This document shows positions 19,046 through 26,828 of a DNA stretch of 51,095 nt, in pieces; position 1 is the first letter of the stretch; each line of letters opens with the position of its first letter. Under the pieces are notes generated by a model, which saw nothing but the letters and a program-made list of their open reading frames with translations, ran no database searches and was not told the origin of the DNA. The position numbers and the translations under genes are program-made. Origin of the DNA: Paludibacteraceae bacterium. Its GTDB lineage: Bacteria > Bacteroidota > Bacteroidia > Bacteroidales > Paludibacteraceae. The DNA is taken from NCBI GenBank assembly GCA_024683975.1, contig JAIKXR010000054.1, forward strand, positions 1-51,095, written 5' to 3'.

Positions 19046-20276
19046 GAATTACCAGACCGCTACGCAGTTTGGGTTCAAACCAAGTGGTCTTGGGAGGCAT
19101 AATATTGCCCGTATCGGCTATGTCGATAATCTGCTGCATAGTCACTGGATACAGAGCCAAAGCCACCTTCATCTCACCCGAATCAACACGTCGTTTCAAC
19201 TCGCCCAAGCCGCGGATACCACCAACGAAATCAATGCGCTTGTCACTGCGCAAATCTTTGATACCAAGAATCTTGTCAAGTATAAGATTAGAAGAGATGG
19301 TTACATCCAATACACCAATCGGGTCTTGGTCATTGTAACGACCCTCCTTGGCGGTAAGACTGTACCAGTTGCCGCCAAGATATAGCGAGAAATTGTGAAG
19401 ACAGTTGGGTTTGTATATTTCAGCACCTTTCTTTTCCACAACGAAGTTCTCCTCCAATGCAGCAAGGAACTGCTCGTCTGTCAGACCGTTCAAGTCCTTG
19501 ACAACGCGGTTGTAGTCAATGATATTGAGTTGGTTGTCGGGGAAGCAGACCGCAAGGAAATAGTTGTACTCTTCTTTGCCGGTATGGTTGGGGTTCTGTT
19601 GCTTGCGCTCGTTGCCGACAAGAGCGGCGGCCGCACTACGGTGGTGACCGTCAGCTATGTACATTGCGGGAATCTGTGCCACAAGTTCGGTGATACGCCT
19701 TATGTCATTGTCATCATCTATTACCCAGAACTTGTGTCCGAAACCGTCTATCTGTGCGACGAAATCATATTCAGGAGTCTTAGCCGTATATTTGGCTATT
19801 ATTTTGTCCAGTTCATCCACGTGTTTGTATGCGAAGAACACCGGCTCAATGTTGGCGTTGTTCACGCGAACGTGTTTCATGCGGTCTTCTTCTTTGTCAC
19901 GGCGGGTAAGTTCGTGTTTCTTGATCTTACCTTCCATATAGTCCTCAAAGTTGGCGGCCACTACCAGTCCGTATTGTGTGCGCTCACCCATCGTCTGCGC
20001 ATAGACGTAGTAGTTCTCTTTCGCATCTTGAACCAACCAGCCGTTCTTCTTGAACAAATCAAAGTGTTCGCGAGCTGACTGATATACTTTCGGGTCATGC
20101 TCGTCCGTACCCGGCTCGAAATTTATTTCGGGCTTGATGATGTGATACAGTGACTTTTCGTTACCCTCGGCCTCTTTGCGGGCCTCTTCTGAATTCAACA
20201 CATCGTAAGGACGACTGTTCACTTGAAGCACATACTGCTTCGGCGGACGAACACCGCGAAATGGTTTAATTCTCAT
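19032..20276 (-). CDS. DUF1015 family protein
   Basis: A 414-residue cytoplasmic protein of the DUF1015 family (COG4198), which has no established biochemical role. Family signatures are visible: the N-terminal IKPFRGVRPP, RPYDVLNSEEAR, HHxS-type motif YIADGHHRSAAAA, and a C-terminal part reading NIMPPKTTWFEPKLRSGL. In many Bacteroidota it lies near serine biosynthesis genes; no such neighbour is present here. It follows the bactofilin gene by 23 nt and overlaps porE by 14 nt, so it is within the bactofilin operon. Confidence 0.9.
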   Translation of the reverse strand: MRIKPFRGVRPPKQYVLQVNSRPYDVLNSEEARKEAEGNEKSLYHIIKPEINFEPGTDEHDPKVYQSAREHFDLFKKNGWLVQDAKENYYVYAQTMGERTQYGLVVAANFEDYMEGKIKKHELTRRDKEEDRMKHVRVNNANIEPVFFAYKHVDELDKIIAKYTAKTPEYDFVAQIDGFGHKFWVIDDDNDIRRITELVAQIPAMYIADGHHRSAAAALVGNERKQQNPNHTGKEEYNYFLAVCFPDNQLNIIDYNRVVKDLNGLTDEQFLAALEENFVVEKKGAEIYKPNCLHNFSLYLGGNWYSLTAKEGRYNDQDPIGVLDVTISSNLILDKILGIKDLRSDKRIDFVGGIRGLGELKRRVDSGEMKVALALYPVTMQQIIDIADTGNIMPPKTTWFEPKLRSGLVIHELD

Positions 20277-20299
20277 AATGAAAATTGTTTAGAAATTTA

Positions 20300-20665
20300 T
20301 TATTGTTTTTTAATGTTTTCCTGTTGTTTACCCATTGCGCACGTACCGTTGAACTGCGCATTGGGTTCCACTATCAGCGTCTGTGTGTGAACATCGCCTT
20401 TCATTCGGCTCGTCGCGCGAAGAGCCAGAGTCTGCTGTACGTTCACTTTGCCTTCCACCTGACCCATTATCTCAGCGTTCTGACAGTCTATCGTGCCGTT
20501 CACGTGACCCTTCTCGCCAATCACCACCTTGCCGCTGCATTGCAAGTCACCTTCCACATTACCATCTATACGAATATCCGAATCGGCTATTATCGTGCCG
20601 ATTATCTTACTGCCGGACGTCAATGCATTATACAACGTACCGACCTGTTGTTGTGTCGTTGCCAT
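20300..20665 (-). CDS. Bactofilin (polymer-forming cytoskeletal protein)
   Basis: A 121-residue bactofilin, a small beta-helical protein that polymerises without nucleotide and often organises cell-wall or surface machinery. The core is a series of short repeats with Gly turns (GTIIADSDIRIDGNVEGDL, VVIGEKGHVNGTIDC, AEIMGQVEGKV) flanked by short polar tails. The frame is open to 20722, but the promoter at 20692-20723 places transcription start near 20685, so the ATG at 20665 (MATTQQQ) is chosen. It is the first gene of an operon with DUF1015, porE, thyA and folA. Confidence 0.92.
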   Translation of the reverse strand: MATTQQQVGTLYNALTSGSKIIGTIIADSDIRIDGNVEGDLQCSGKVVIGEKGHVNGTIDCQNAEIMGQVEGKVNVQQTLALRATSRMKGDVHTQTLIVEPNAQFNGTCAMGKQQENIKKQ

Positions 20666-20691
20666 AGGGAAAATTGTTTTAGAAAAGCCCA

Positions 20692-20723
20692 CAAAAGTAC
20701 GGCTTAAATCGTTACTAAACAAA
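20692..20723 (-). promoter_or_regulatory. Bacteroidota promoter for the bactofilin-porE-thyA-folA operon
   Basis: On the minus strand TTTG (20720-20723), exactly 20 nt, and TACTTTTG (20692-20699) match the consensus fully. It lies inside the longest open frame of the bactofilin gene and so excludes the upstream in-frame ATG. Confidence 0.8.
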
Positions 20724-20825
20724 ACTTTTTCTATTTTTTTATCATTTTGCGCATTTCACTACACATTTCTGCTCTTTTCGCGACCCACATTTGGCAAATA
20801 CCGGTAAGGCCGGAAATACCCGCGT

Positions 20826-21872
20826 CTATTTTATACCTCGCTCATTAAGAGCTTGTTGATATCGCTGTGCCACCGCAGCATGTTGGGCAAAAGTCACAGA
20901 AAAAACGTGTGTCCCGCTGAAATCCGGATTGGCGCACATATACAATATCTTTGTCGGCGGAGCATTCAGTACAGCGTCTATAGTCGAGCCTTGTGCGCAA
21001 CGTATCGGACCGGGTGGCAAACCTGAATTCTTATACGTGTTATATGGCGAATCTATAGCCAGATGACGTTTCAGAACCCTGCGTGTCTTGAACTCTCCAC
21101 TCGCAAAAATAACTGTCGGACAAGCCTGCAGGCACATTCCCTTGCGCAGTCTGTTCAGATACAATGCCGCAATCTGAGGATATTCGCTATGCTTGTTCGT
21201 TTCCGACTCCACTATGCTCGCAAGCGTTGCCACCTGCTCACGACTAAGCCCCAAACTGTCAGCTTTTTGTACACGCTCTTTACTCCAAAACTTATCGTAC
21301 TCACGCTTCATCCTTCCGAACAGTTGATCCACATCGTACGTCCAATAAACCTCGTATGTATTTGGTATGAACATACATACTGCCGTCTCCTTATTCAGAC
21401 CATACCGCTCCATATAAACCGCTGAATCCAAGTGACTGACCAGAGTTGCCGAGTCCAACAGCAGTTGTGCCGCCAGTTTGCCCGCCAACTGCTCGCGTGT
21501 ACGCACCTGGTTGGTCCACGTTATTGTTACCGGCGATTCAATACCCTGTTGTACGCGACGAATAAGATGTTTGTCTCCTATGCGTGCAGGAAAACGATAA
21601 TACCCCGGACGTGGATTCGTATATAGCAAATGTTTCTTGTGCCAACGCCAATCGCGTAACGAATACACCTGATAATCTGCCTGCATCAACGTCAGCAGAC
21701 TGTCCGCATCCATATCCGGATATACATAATAGCCATGACTTTCACCATCCAAACTCTCGTAGTTGCAAACCTCCATACGATACCACTGCTCCGCTATCAA
21801 CCCAACTGTGACAAGTATCGACAGCAGAACGACTCCGACTACAATCAATATTATCTTTTTCCTGTTGTTCAT
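20826..21872 (-). CDS. mltG: Endolytic murein transglycosylase MltG (YceG-like)
   Basis: A 348-residue inner-membrane lytic transglycosylase that cuts nascent glycan strands and may set their length. A single N-terminal membrane segment (KIILIVVGVVLLSILVTVGL) is followed by a periplasmic domain with the YceG signatures: ASIVESETNKHSEYP, which holds the catalytic Glu, AALYLNRLRKGM, DSPYNTYKNSGLPPGPI and the final HVFSVTFAQH. It is the third gene of the ffh-prfA-mltG run, 17 nt after prfA. Confidence 0.95.
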   Translation of the reverse strand: MNNRKKIILIVVGVVLLSILVTVGLIAEQWYRMEVCNYESLDGESHGYYVYPDMDADSLLTLMQADYQVYSLRDWRWHKKHLLYTNPRPGYYRFPARIGDKHLIRRVQQGIESPVTITWTNQVRTREQLAGKLAAQLLLDSATLVSHLDSAVYMERYGLNKETAVCMFIPNTYEVYWTYDVDQLFGRMKREYDKFWSKERVQKADSLGLSREQVATLASIVESETNKHSEYPQIAALYLNRLRKGMCLQACPTVIFASGEFKTRRVLKRHLAIDSPYNTYKNSGLPPGPIRCAQGSTIDAVLNAPPTKILYMCANPDFSGTHVFSVTFAQHAAVAQRYQQALNERGIK

Positions 21873-21889
21873 CTCTTGCTAAAAAACAA

Positions 21890-22990
21890 TTACATATCCG
21901 CCACCTTCAGCCGTTCAGCGTTCTCAGCCACTATCAATGCGTCAATAACTCCTTGTATGTCGCCGTCCATAAACGCCGACAGATTATAAACGGTATAGCC
22001 TATCCGGTGGTCGGTTATGCGTCCCTGCGGGTAGTTGTATGTGCGTATCTTTGCCGAACGGTCACCTGTACTGACAAGTGTTTTTCTGCGCGATGCTATG
22101 TCATCTATATATTTCTGGTGTTCGCTGTCATATATTTTCGTGCGCAGCCGGGCCAATGCTCGCTCCTTGTTCTTCGGCTGGTCACGTGTCTCCGTACACT
22201 CAATCAGTATCTCCTGCACCTCCCCAGTATTGGGATTCTTCCAGTTATACCTCAACCGCACACCCGAATTGACCTTGTTGACGTTCTGACCGCCGGCACC
22301 GCCGGAACGGAAATAGTCCCAACGTATCTCGCCTTCATTGATTTGCACCTCAAACTCATCCGCTTCGGGCAGCACCGCCACAGTTGCCGCCGATGTATGT
22401 ACCCTGCCCTGTGTCTCCGTCACCGGCACACGTTGCACACGATGGACACCCGACTCATACTTGAGCGTGCCATACACGTTCTCTCCCGTAACATTGAAGA
22501 TTATTTCCTTGAAACCGCCTACCGCTCCTTCCGAGTAGGACGACACAGTATATTTGAACCCTTTGGTTTCGAAGTACTTTGTGTACATTCGGAAGAGATC
22601 GCCCGCAAACAACGCAGCCTCATCGCCCCCCGTTCCGCCTCTTATCTCCATCACCACGTTCTTGCCGTCCTCAGGATCCTTAGGCAACAACAGCAGTTTC
22701 AACTCCTCTTCCAATTTAGGCAACTCCGGTTCCAAGCGGTCAATCTCCTCGCGTGCCATCTCTTTGAGATCGGCATCTTGCTCATTGTAAAACAGTTGCT
22801 TGGCATCCTCCAAATCGTGCAAAGCCTTCTTATATTGCTCAGCCGCTTGCAGCACACCCTCCAACTCGTGATACTCACGGTTAAGACGGACATACCTGGC
22901 TTGGTCTGCAATCACAGCAGGGTCGGTTATGAACAGCGAAATCTCGTGAAACTTCGCCTCCAAACCCTCTATCTTATCTAATATGCTCAT
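21890..22990 (-). CDS. prfA: Peptide chain release factor 1
   Basis: RF1 recognises UAA and UAG stop codons and triggers peptide release. The 366-residue protein has the GGQ motif in RSGGAGGQNVNKVNSGVR and the codon-recognition tripeptide as PVT in RVPVTETQGRVHTS, a PxT form typical of RF1 rather than the SPF of RF2. VVMEIRGGTGGDEAALFAGD and RKTLVSTGDRSAKIRTYNYP are further signatures. Its start lies 1 nt beyond the ffh stop, and mltG follows 17 nt later. Confidence 0.97.
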   Translation of the reverse strand: MSILDKIEGLEAKFHEISLFITDPAVIADQARYVRLNREYHELEGVLQAAEQYKKALHDLEDAKQLFYNEQDADLKEMAREEIDRLEPELPKLEEELKLLLLPKDPEDGKNVVMEIRGGTGGDEAALFAGDLFRMYTKYFETKGFKYTVSSYSEGAVGGFKEIIFNVTGENVYGTLKYESGVHRVQRVPVTETQGRVHTSAATVAVLPEADEFEVQINEGEIRWDYFRSGGAGGQNVNKVNSGVRLRYNWKNPNTGEVQEILIECTETRDQPKNKERALARLRTKIYDSEHQKYIDDIASRRKTLVSTGDRSAKIRTYNYPQGRITDHRIGYTVYNLSAFMDGDIQGVIDALIVAENAERLKVADM

Positions 22991-22991
22991 A

Positions 22992-24290
22992 TCAACGGCG
23001 GCGCATCTGTTGCACCTTGCGCATCATCTTCGCGCTCTGTTCGAACTGTTTGAGAAAGCGGTTGAGTTCTACTATTGTTCTGCCGCTGCCTTTGGCTATA
23101 CGCTCCTTGCGCGATCCGTTAAGGCAGCCGGGATTGGCGCGCTCGTAGGGAGTCATCGAACCTATCATAGCCTCTATCGGCTTGAACGCATCATCACTGA
23201 TCTCCACGTCTTTCAGTGCCTTGTCCATTCCGGGTATCATTCCCATCAAATCCTTCATCGACCCCATCTTCTTGATCTGCTCAAGCTGACCGATAAAGTC
23301 GTTGAAGTCAAACTGGTTCTTGGCTATCTTCTTGCTTAGCCGCCGTGCCTCCTGCTCGTCGTACTGCGCTTGTGCGCGCTCGACAAGGCTCACCACGTCA
23401 CCCATACCCAATATACGGTCTGCCATACGCGCAGGATGGAACACGTCCAATGCATCCATCTTCTCACCCGTACCGATAAACTTAATCGGTTTGTCCACCA
23501 CCGAGCGGATTGACAACGCCGCACCGCCGCGGGCATCACCATCCAGTTTGGTCAGTATAACGCCGTCAAAGTCAAGCCTGTCATTGAACTCTTTAGCCGT
23601 ATTCACTGCGTCCTGACCCGTCATCGAATCCACCACGAACAGTGTTTCAGACGGTTCGACAGCCTCCTTGATGGCGGCTATCTCGTTCATCATCTGCTCG
23701 TCTATCGCCAGGCGGCCTGCAGTATCCACAATCAGCACATCATAACCGTATGTGCGGGCTTCCTTCAACGCATCCTTGGCCTTCTTGACGGGGTCTTTCT
23801 CCTCTTGGGCAAGATAAACCTTCGCATTCACCTGCTCGCCTAATACGCGCAACTGCTCAATGGCTGCGGGACGATAAACGTCACAAGCCGCCAGCATAAC
23901 ACGCCTGCCCTTCTTCGTCTGTAGATAATTGGCTAACTTGGCTGCATGGGTAGTCTTACCGGAACCTTGCAGACCTGCCATCAGTATCACAGCAGGATTG
24001 CCTTTAAGATTCATCTCGACTGCCTCACCACCCATAAGAAGTGCTAACTCATCATGAGTAATCTTGACCATCAACTGACCTGGACGGACAGCGGTAATCA
24101 CCTTTTCGCCTAAGGCCTTCTCCTTAACACGGTCAGTAAACTGTTTGGCGGTTTTATAATTGACATCGGCTTCCAACAATGCCTTGCGGATATCCTTCAC
24201 TGTCTCCGCTATGTTGATGTCAGTTATCCTGCCCTCACCCTTGAGAATCTTAAAACTACGTTCTAAACGCTCACTTAAATTATTGAACAT
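22992..24290 (-). CDS. ffh: Signal recognition particle protein Ffh
   Basis: The GTPase subunit of SRP, which binds signal sequences on the ribosome and hands nascent membrane proteins to FtsY and the translocon. The 432-residue protein has the N domain, the G domain (GLQGSGKTTHAAKLA, DTAGRLAIDEQ, TKLDGDARGG) and the Met-rich M domain near the C-terminus (MGMIPGMDK, MMRKVQQMRRR). It is the first gene of a three-gene run with its own promoter at 24408-24439. I did not find the 4.5S RNA gene near it. Confidence 0.97.
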   Translation of the reverse strand: MFNNLSERLERSFKILKGEGRITDINIAETVKDIRKALLEADVNYKTAKQFTDRVKEKALGEKVITAVRPGQLMVKITHDELALLMGGEAVEMNLKGNPAVILMAGLQGSGKTTHAAKLANYLQTKKGRRVMLAACDVYRPAAIEQLRVLGEQVNAKVYLAQEEKDPVKKAKDALKEARTYGYDVLIVDTAGRLAIDEQMMNEIAAIKEAVEPSETLFVVDSMTGQDAVNTAKEFNDRLDFDGVILTKLDGDARGGAALSIRSVVDKPIKFIGTGEKMDALDVFHPARMADRILGMGDVVSLVERAQAQYDEQEARRLSKKIAKNQFDFNDFIGQLEQIKKMGSMKDLMGMIPGMDKALKDVEISDDAFKPIEAMIGSMTPYERANPGCLNGSRKERIAKGSGRTIVELNRFLKQFEQSAKMMRKVQQMRRR

Positions 24291-24407
24291 ATTCCTATTA
24301 TTTTATTATCTGAACTTTGCAGTTGTTGTAACTTGACTCTTATGTGTCACAAGGTACGTCACCGTTTCACCTGCGGCACATGTCGTTAGTGTTACCGATA
24401 CGGCGCG

Positions 24408-24439
24408 CAAAGATACGACTTCTATATTATTCCCGCAAA
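24408..24439 (-). promoter_or_regulatory. Bacteroidota promoter for ffh-prfA-mltG
   Basis: On the minus strand TTTG (24436-24439), 20 nt, and TATCTTTG (24408-24415) match the consensus. It lies about 118 nt before the ffh start. The 364-bp gap 24291-24654 holds only this promoter and the metalloprotease terminator. Confidence 0.78.
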
Positions 24440-24570
24440 TCTATTTTATCTGCAAACTTTTTCACTACCATATTCGGCTTTACCCGCACTCTCCACATTA
24501 CCAAAGGTCGCCCACAGCTCGTGCGTATAGTCACGCGATTATCAGAATTCCCATCCTTTCCCAACTCATG

Positions 24571-24612
24571 ACAAAAACGCATACCCCCAGTAGGGATGGT
24601 ATGCGTTTTTGT
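24571..24612 (-). terminator. Terminator of the M4 metalloprotease gene
   Basis: Two perfectly complementary 15-base arms (24571-24585 and 24598-24612) with a 12-nt loop; A- and T-tracts at the outer ends give a U-rich tail on either strand. It lies about 40 nt after the stop of the minus-strand protease gene. Confidence 0.82.
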
Positions 24613-24654
24613 TAATACACTGACCGCTATTGTGTGACCGAAGCGACACACATA

Positions 24655-26703
24655 TCACTCCACTCTCTGACCTTGCAGGTTATAGTAGTGACTGCCTCCT
24701 TCGCTGTCAGGCATAACTATATACACTTGCCCGTCAACCATCACTTTCTGAGGTTTCTTACCATCCATCTCTATGGCTGGCAAGGCATCCTCTTCCATCT
24801 GCTTAATACCAGTATATGGCAGGAAGTAGAGATCAATCATACCTTGGCTATAAGTATTGTCAACATTCGGCAAAATAAAGAAGTAGTAATCAACGCTCGA
24901 CTGCATTGTCAAAGCCAGACGTGCCGACCAGTTGGATGCCGGGGCAATAACAGCACAATTATTCACCGACCCCATTGCGAACATCGATGCCGTGTCGCTC
25001 ATCAATGCGTCATCGTTAGACACAGACAGGTAACGTGAGCCATTGCGCAAAGTCCAACCGGTTGATGTGTGTTCCAATTCCCATACACACGAATTAGAAA
25101 CGGTTGAAGTATTTATATCCATAATGTTGGTGACACCTGTCCCAATCGCTTGCAAACGTGTACCGCCGTGCAATGACAACTCTTTTGAAGACAGGTAGTA
25201 CCATTGCTGGTCAGTTGCCAACTGCCGATTGGCTACAATAACGTAAGTGCCTTCTGTCAGTTTGTAAGTAGAAAGATGGTGGGGGCTTCCAATACCCACA
25301 GCATACCAAGCGTTAGCCACTGCCACTTCTTCCTTTGAGTTCGCACCATACAAGTCGCGGGTCGCCTGCAGCGATATGTCGCGTATATCGGCGTATGTAG
25401 TGGAAGGCGTAACGTAATAAACAAGTGTATTATAAACAATACGCATCGCCCTGTCAAAACCTATTCCTTCCACGTGATACACTTGCACACCCTTGTTGTC
25501 CACTGTGCCTCTGCCGCCATTAACCAACAGATAGAACCAATAGTTCTGCACACCTGCATTAGTATGCACATTAGCCGTAGCAAAATCCCATAATTCGCCT
25601 TTATATGTGGTAGGACAAGGACGCACATTACGTTCTTTACGTTTGGGATCTTTGAGCGAGCGCATACAACTGCCGTCCAACATGGCCAAAGTAGTCATCT
25701 CCCAGTCTGTTTCGCCATAGACGTAACGCTCAACAGCGCAAGCAAAAATATCAGCAAACGACTCATTAAGGGCACCGCCTTCGCCTGATGTCGCCAACTC
25801 GTGACCGACATTGTTGTTGATGACCGCATGAGTGTATTCGTGCGCCAGAACGTCCACGCATACCAACGGACCGTACTGGTCGTGGTCACCCATTCCGTAG
25901 AAGAAATACCCTGTCTTTCCTACTGCACTGCAGTTATTCGGGAAACGTGCTGCACTGAGCGATGGCAGGTAGTGCGACGGATTGACAAAATTGACGAGCC
26001 GTTTGTTGGCATTGTCCACTCCGCGTCTGCCAAAAGTGTTGAGCCAATAGTCGTATGTCATACTCAATCCCCAGTGAGCATCTATAGCCGGATTGGGACA
26101 AACAACTATAATACCGGAAACATACTCCGACTCAAACTGATACTCATTAGGCTGTGTGGCTGATATGCAAAACTCTTTCGGACAACGTACACTGCCGTTG
26201 GTATTGTACTCCCATACTTCCATATAAATATCGCCCGTAGCCAATATGTTCGTTTCTGTCAGAACGGGAAAAGTGACAGGCAGACCGCCGTTCATTGCAT
26301 AGCCTGACTCAAAGAGATCATTGCCGTTTGCGTCCTTAAGAACAATAAAAAATTCGGGTTTGGTATCGCTCGATTCCATACGCCACCACGAATCGGATGA
26401 AGCGGTCAATGTAACAGTCTGAATAAGAGGTATATTCCAACCCGAATAATTTGAATGATATGAATCCACATAACTATAGTTGTACGAACCGTTAGTGTTT
26501 TCCAAAAGGTTCTTACCGTCAAGAGTCAAAATGTTACGGTCAGGATCGAACATAATGGAAGTACCCGTATTGTCAATCGTATAGACAAAATTCACATTTC
26601 CACTGTAATATGAATTCCCCCTTCCTATAAAAGACTGGGCGGAAGTTGGAGTTACAAAAAGACAGATAATAAAGATGAATATGACAATTTGTAAGCGTTT
26701 CAT
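24655..26703 (-). CDS. Secreted M4 (thermolysin-like) metalloprotease
   Basis: A 682-residue exported zinc protease. A signal peptide (MKRLQIVIFI to SAQ) is followed by ~180 residues without the usual FTP/PepSY propeptide motifs. The M4 catalytic domain follows: HEYTH (His288, Glu289, His292), the third ligand Glu314 in GALNESFAD, and the later VHTNAGVQNYWFYL corresponding to the thermolysin catalytic His region. The C-terminal ~180 residues form an added beta-rich domain and end in YYNLQGQRVE, a tail type common on exported Bacteroidales proteins that may be a T9SS signal (inference). The frame is open to 26787, but the promoter at 26727-26757 lies inside that extension, so Met at 26703 is the start. 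It is a single-gene unit. Confidence 0.9.
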   Translation of the reverse strand: MKRLQIVIFIFIICLFVTPTSAQSFIGRGNSYYSGNVNFVYTIDNTGTSIMFDPDRNILTLDGKNLLENTNGSYNYSYVDSYHSNYSGWNIPLIQTVTLTASSDSWWRMESSDTKPEFFIVLKDANGNDLFESGYAMNGGLPVTFPVLTETNILATGDIYMEVWEYNTNGSVRCPKEFCISATQPNEYQFESEYVSGIIVVCPNPAIDAHWGLSMTYDYWLNTFGRRGVDNANKRLVNFVNPSHYLPSLSAARFPNNCSAVGKTGYFFYGMGDHDQYGPLVCVDVLAHEYTHAVINNNVGHELATSGEGGALNESFADIFACAVERYVYGETDWEMTTLAMLDGSCMRSLKDPKRKERNVRPCPTTYKGELWDFATANVHTNAGVQNYWFYLLVNGGRGTVDNKGVQVYHVEGIGFDRAMRIVYNTLVYYVTPSTTYADIRDISLQATRDLYGANSKEEVAVANAWYAVGIGSPHHLSTYKLTEGTYVIVANRQLATDQQWYYLSSKELSLHGGTRLQAIGTGVTNIMDINTSTVSNSCVWELEHTSTGWTLRNGSRYLSVSNDDALMSDTASMFAMGSVNNCAVIAPASNWSARLALTMQSSVDYYFFILPNVDNTYSQGMIDLYFLPYTGIKQMEEDALPAIEMDGKKPQKVMVDGQVYIVMPDSEGGSHYYNLQGQRVE

Positions 26704-26710
26704 AATATAT

Positions 26711-26759
26711 TTTTGTAAAAACCGCGCAAAAGTAGAGACTTTCACGCGGTTTACAAAAA
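26711..26759. promoter_or_regulatory. Inverted repeat embracing the -7 box of the metalloprotease promoter
   Basis: The left arm TTTTGTAAAAACCGCG (26711-26726) and the right arm CGCGGTTTACAAAA (26745-26758) are complementary apart from two extra A in the left arm. They enclose the TACTTTTG element. The placement suggests an operator, but no regulator is identified. Confidence 0.4.
26727..26757 (-). promoter_or_regulatory. Bacteroidota promoter for the M4 metalloprotease
   Basis: On the minus strand TTTG (26754-26757), 19 nt, and TACTTTTG (26727-26734) match the consensus. It decides the start codon of the protease gene: only the ATG at 26703 lies downstream. Confidence 0.75.
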
Positions 26760-26781
26760 CATTCCTTACAATTTGTAAGTT

Positions 26782-26826
26782 TTGCAATGTATAGATTTCA
26801 ATATTTGCAATCTATAGATTTCAAAT
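26782..26826. repeat. Two direct copies of a 22-bp AT-rich sequence
   Basis: TTGCAATGTATAGATTTCAA at 26782-26801 and TTGCAATCTATAGATTTCAA at 26805-26824 differ at one position and are 23 bp apart. They lie between the end of the AsmA-like gene and the metalloprotease promoter, next to the palindrome CTTACAATTTGTAAG (26765-26779). Confidence 0.75.
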
Positions 26827-26828
26827 TG

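Noticed and set aside
24291..24654. 4.5S RNA gene next to ffh
   Set aside because: The gap contains only a promoter and a terminator hairpin; no GGAA-tetraloop hairpin of the SRP RNA was recognised.
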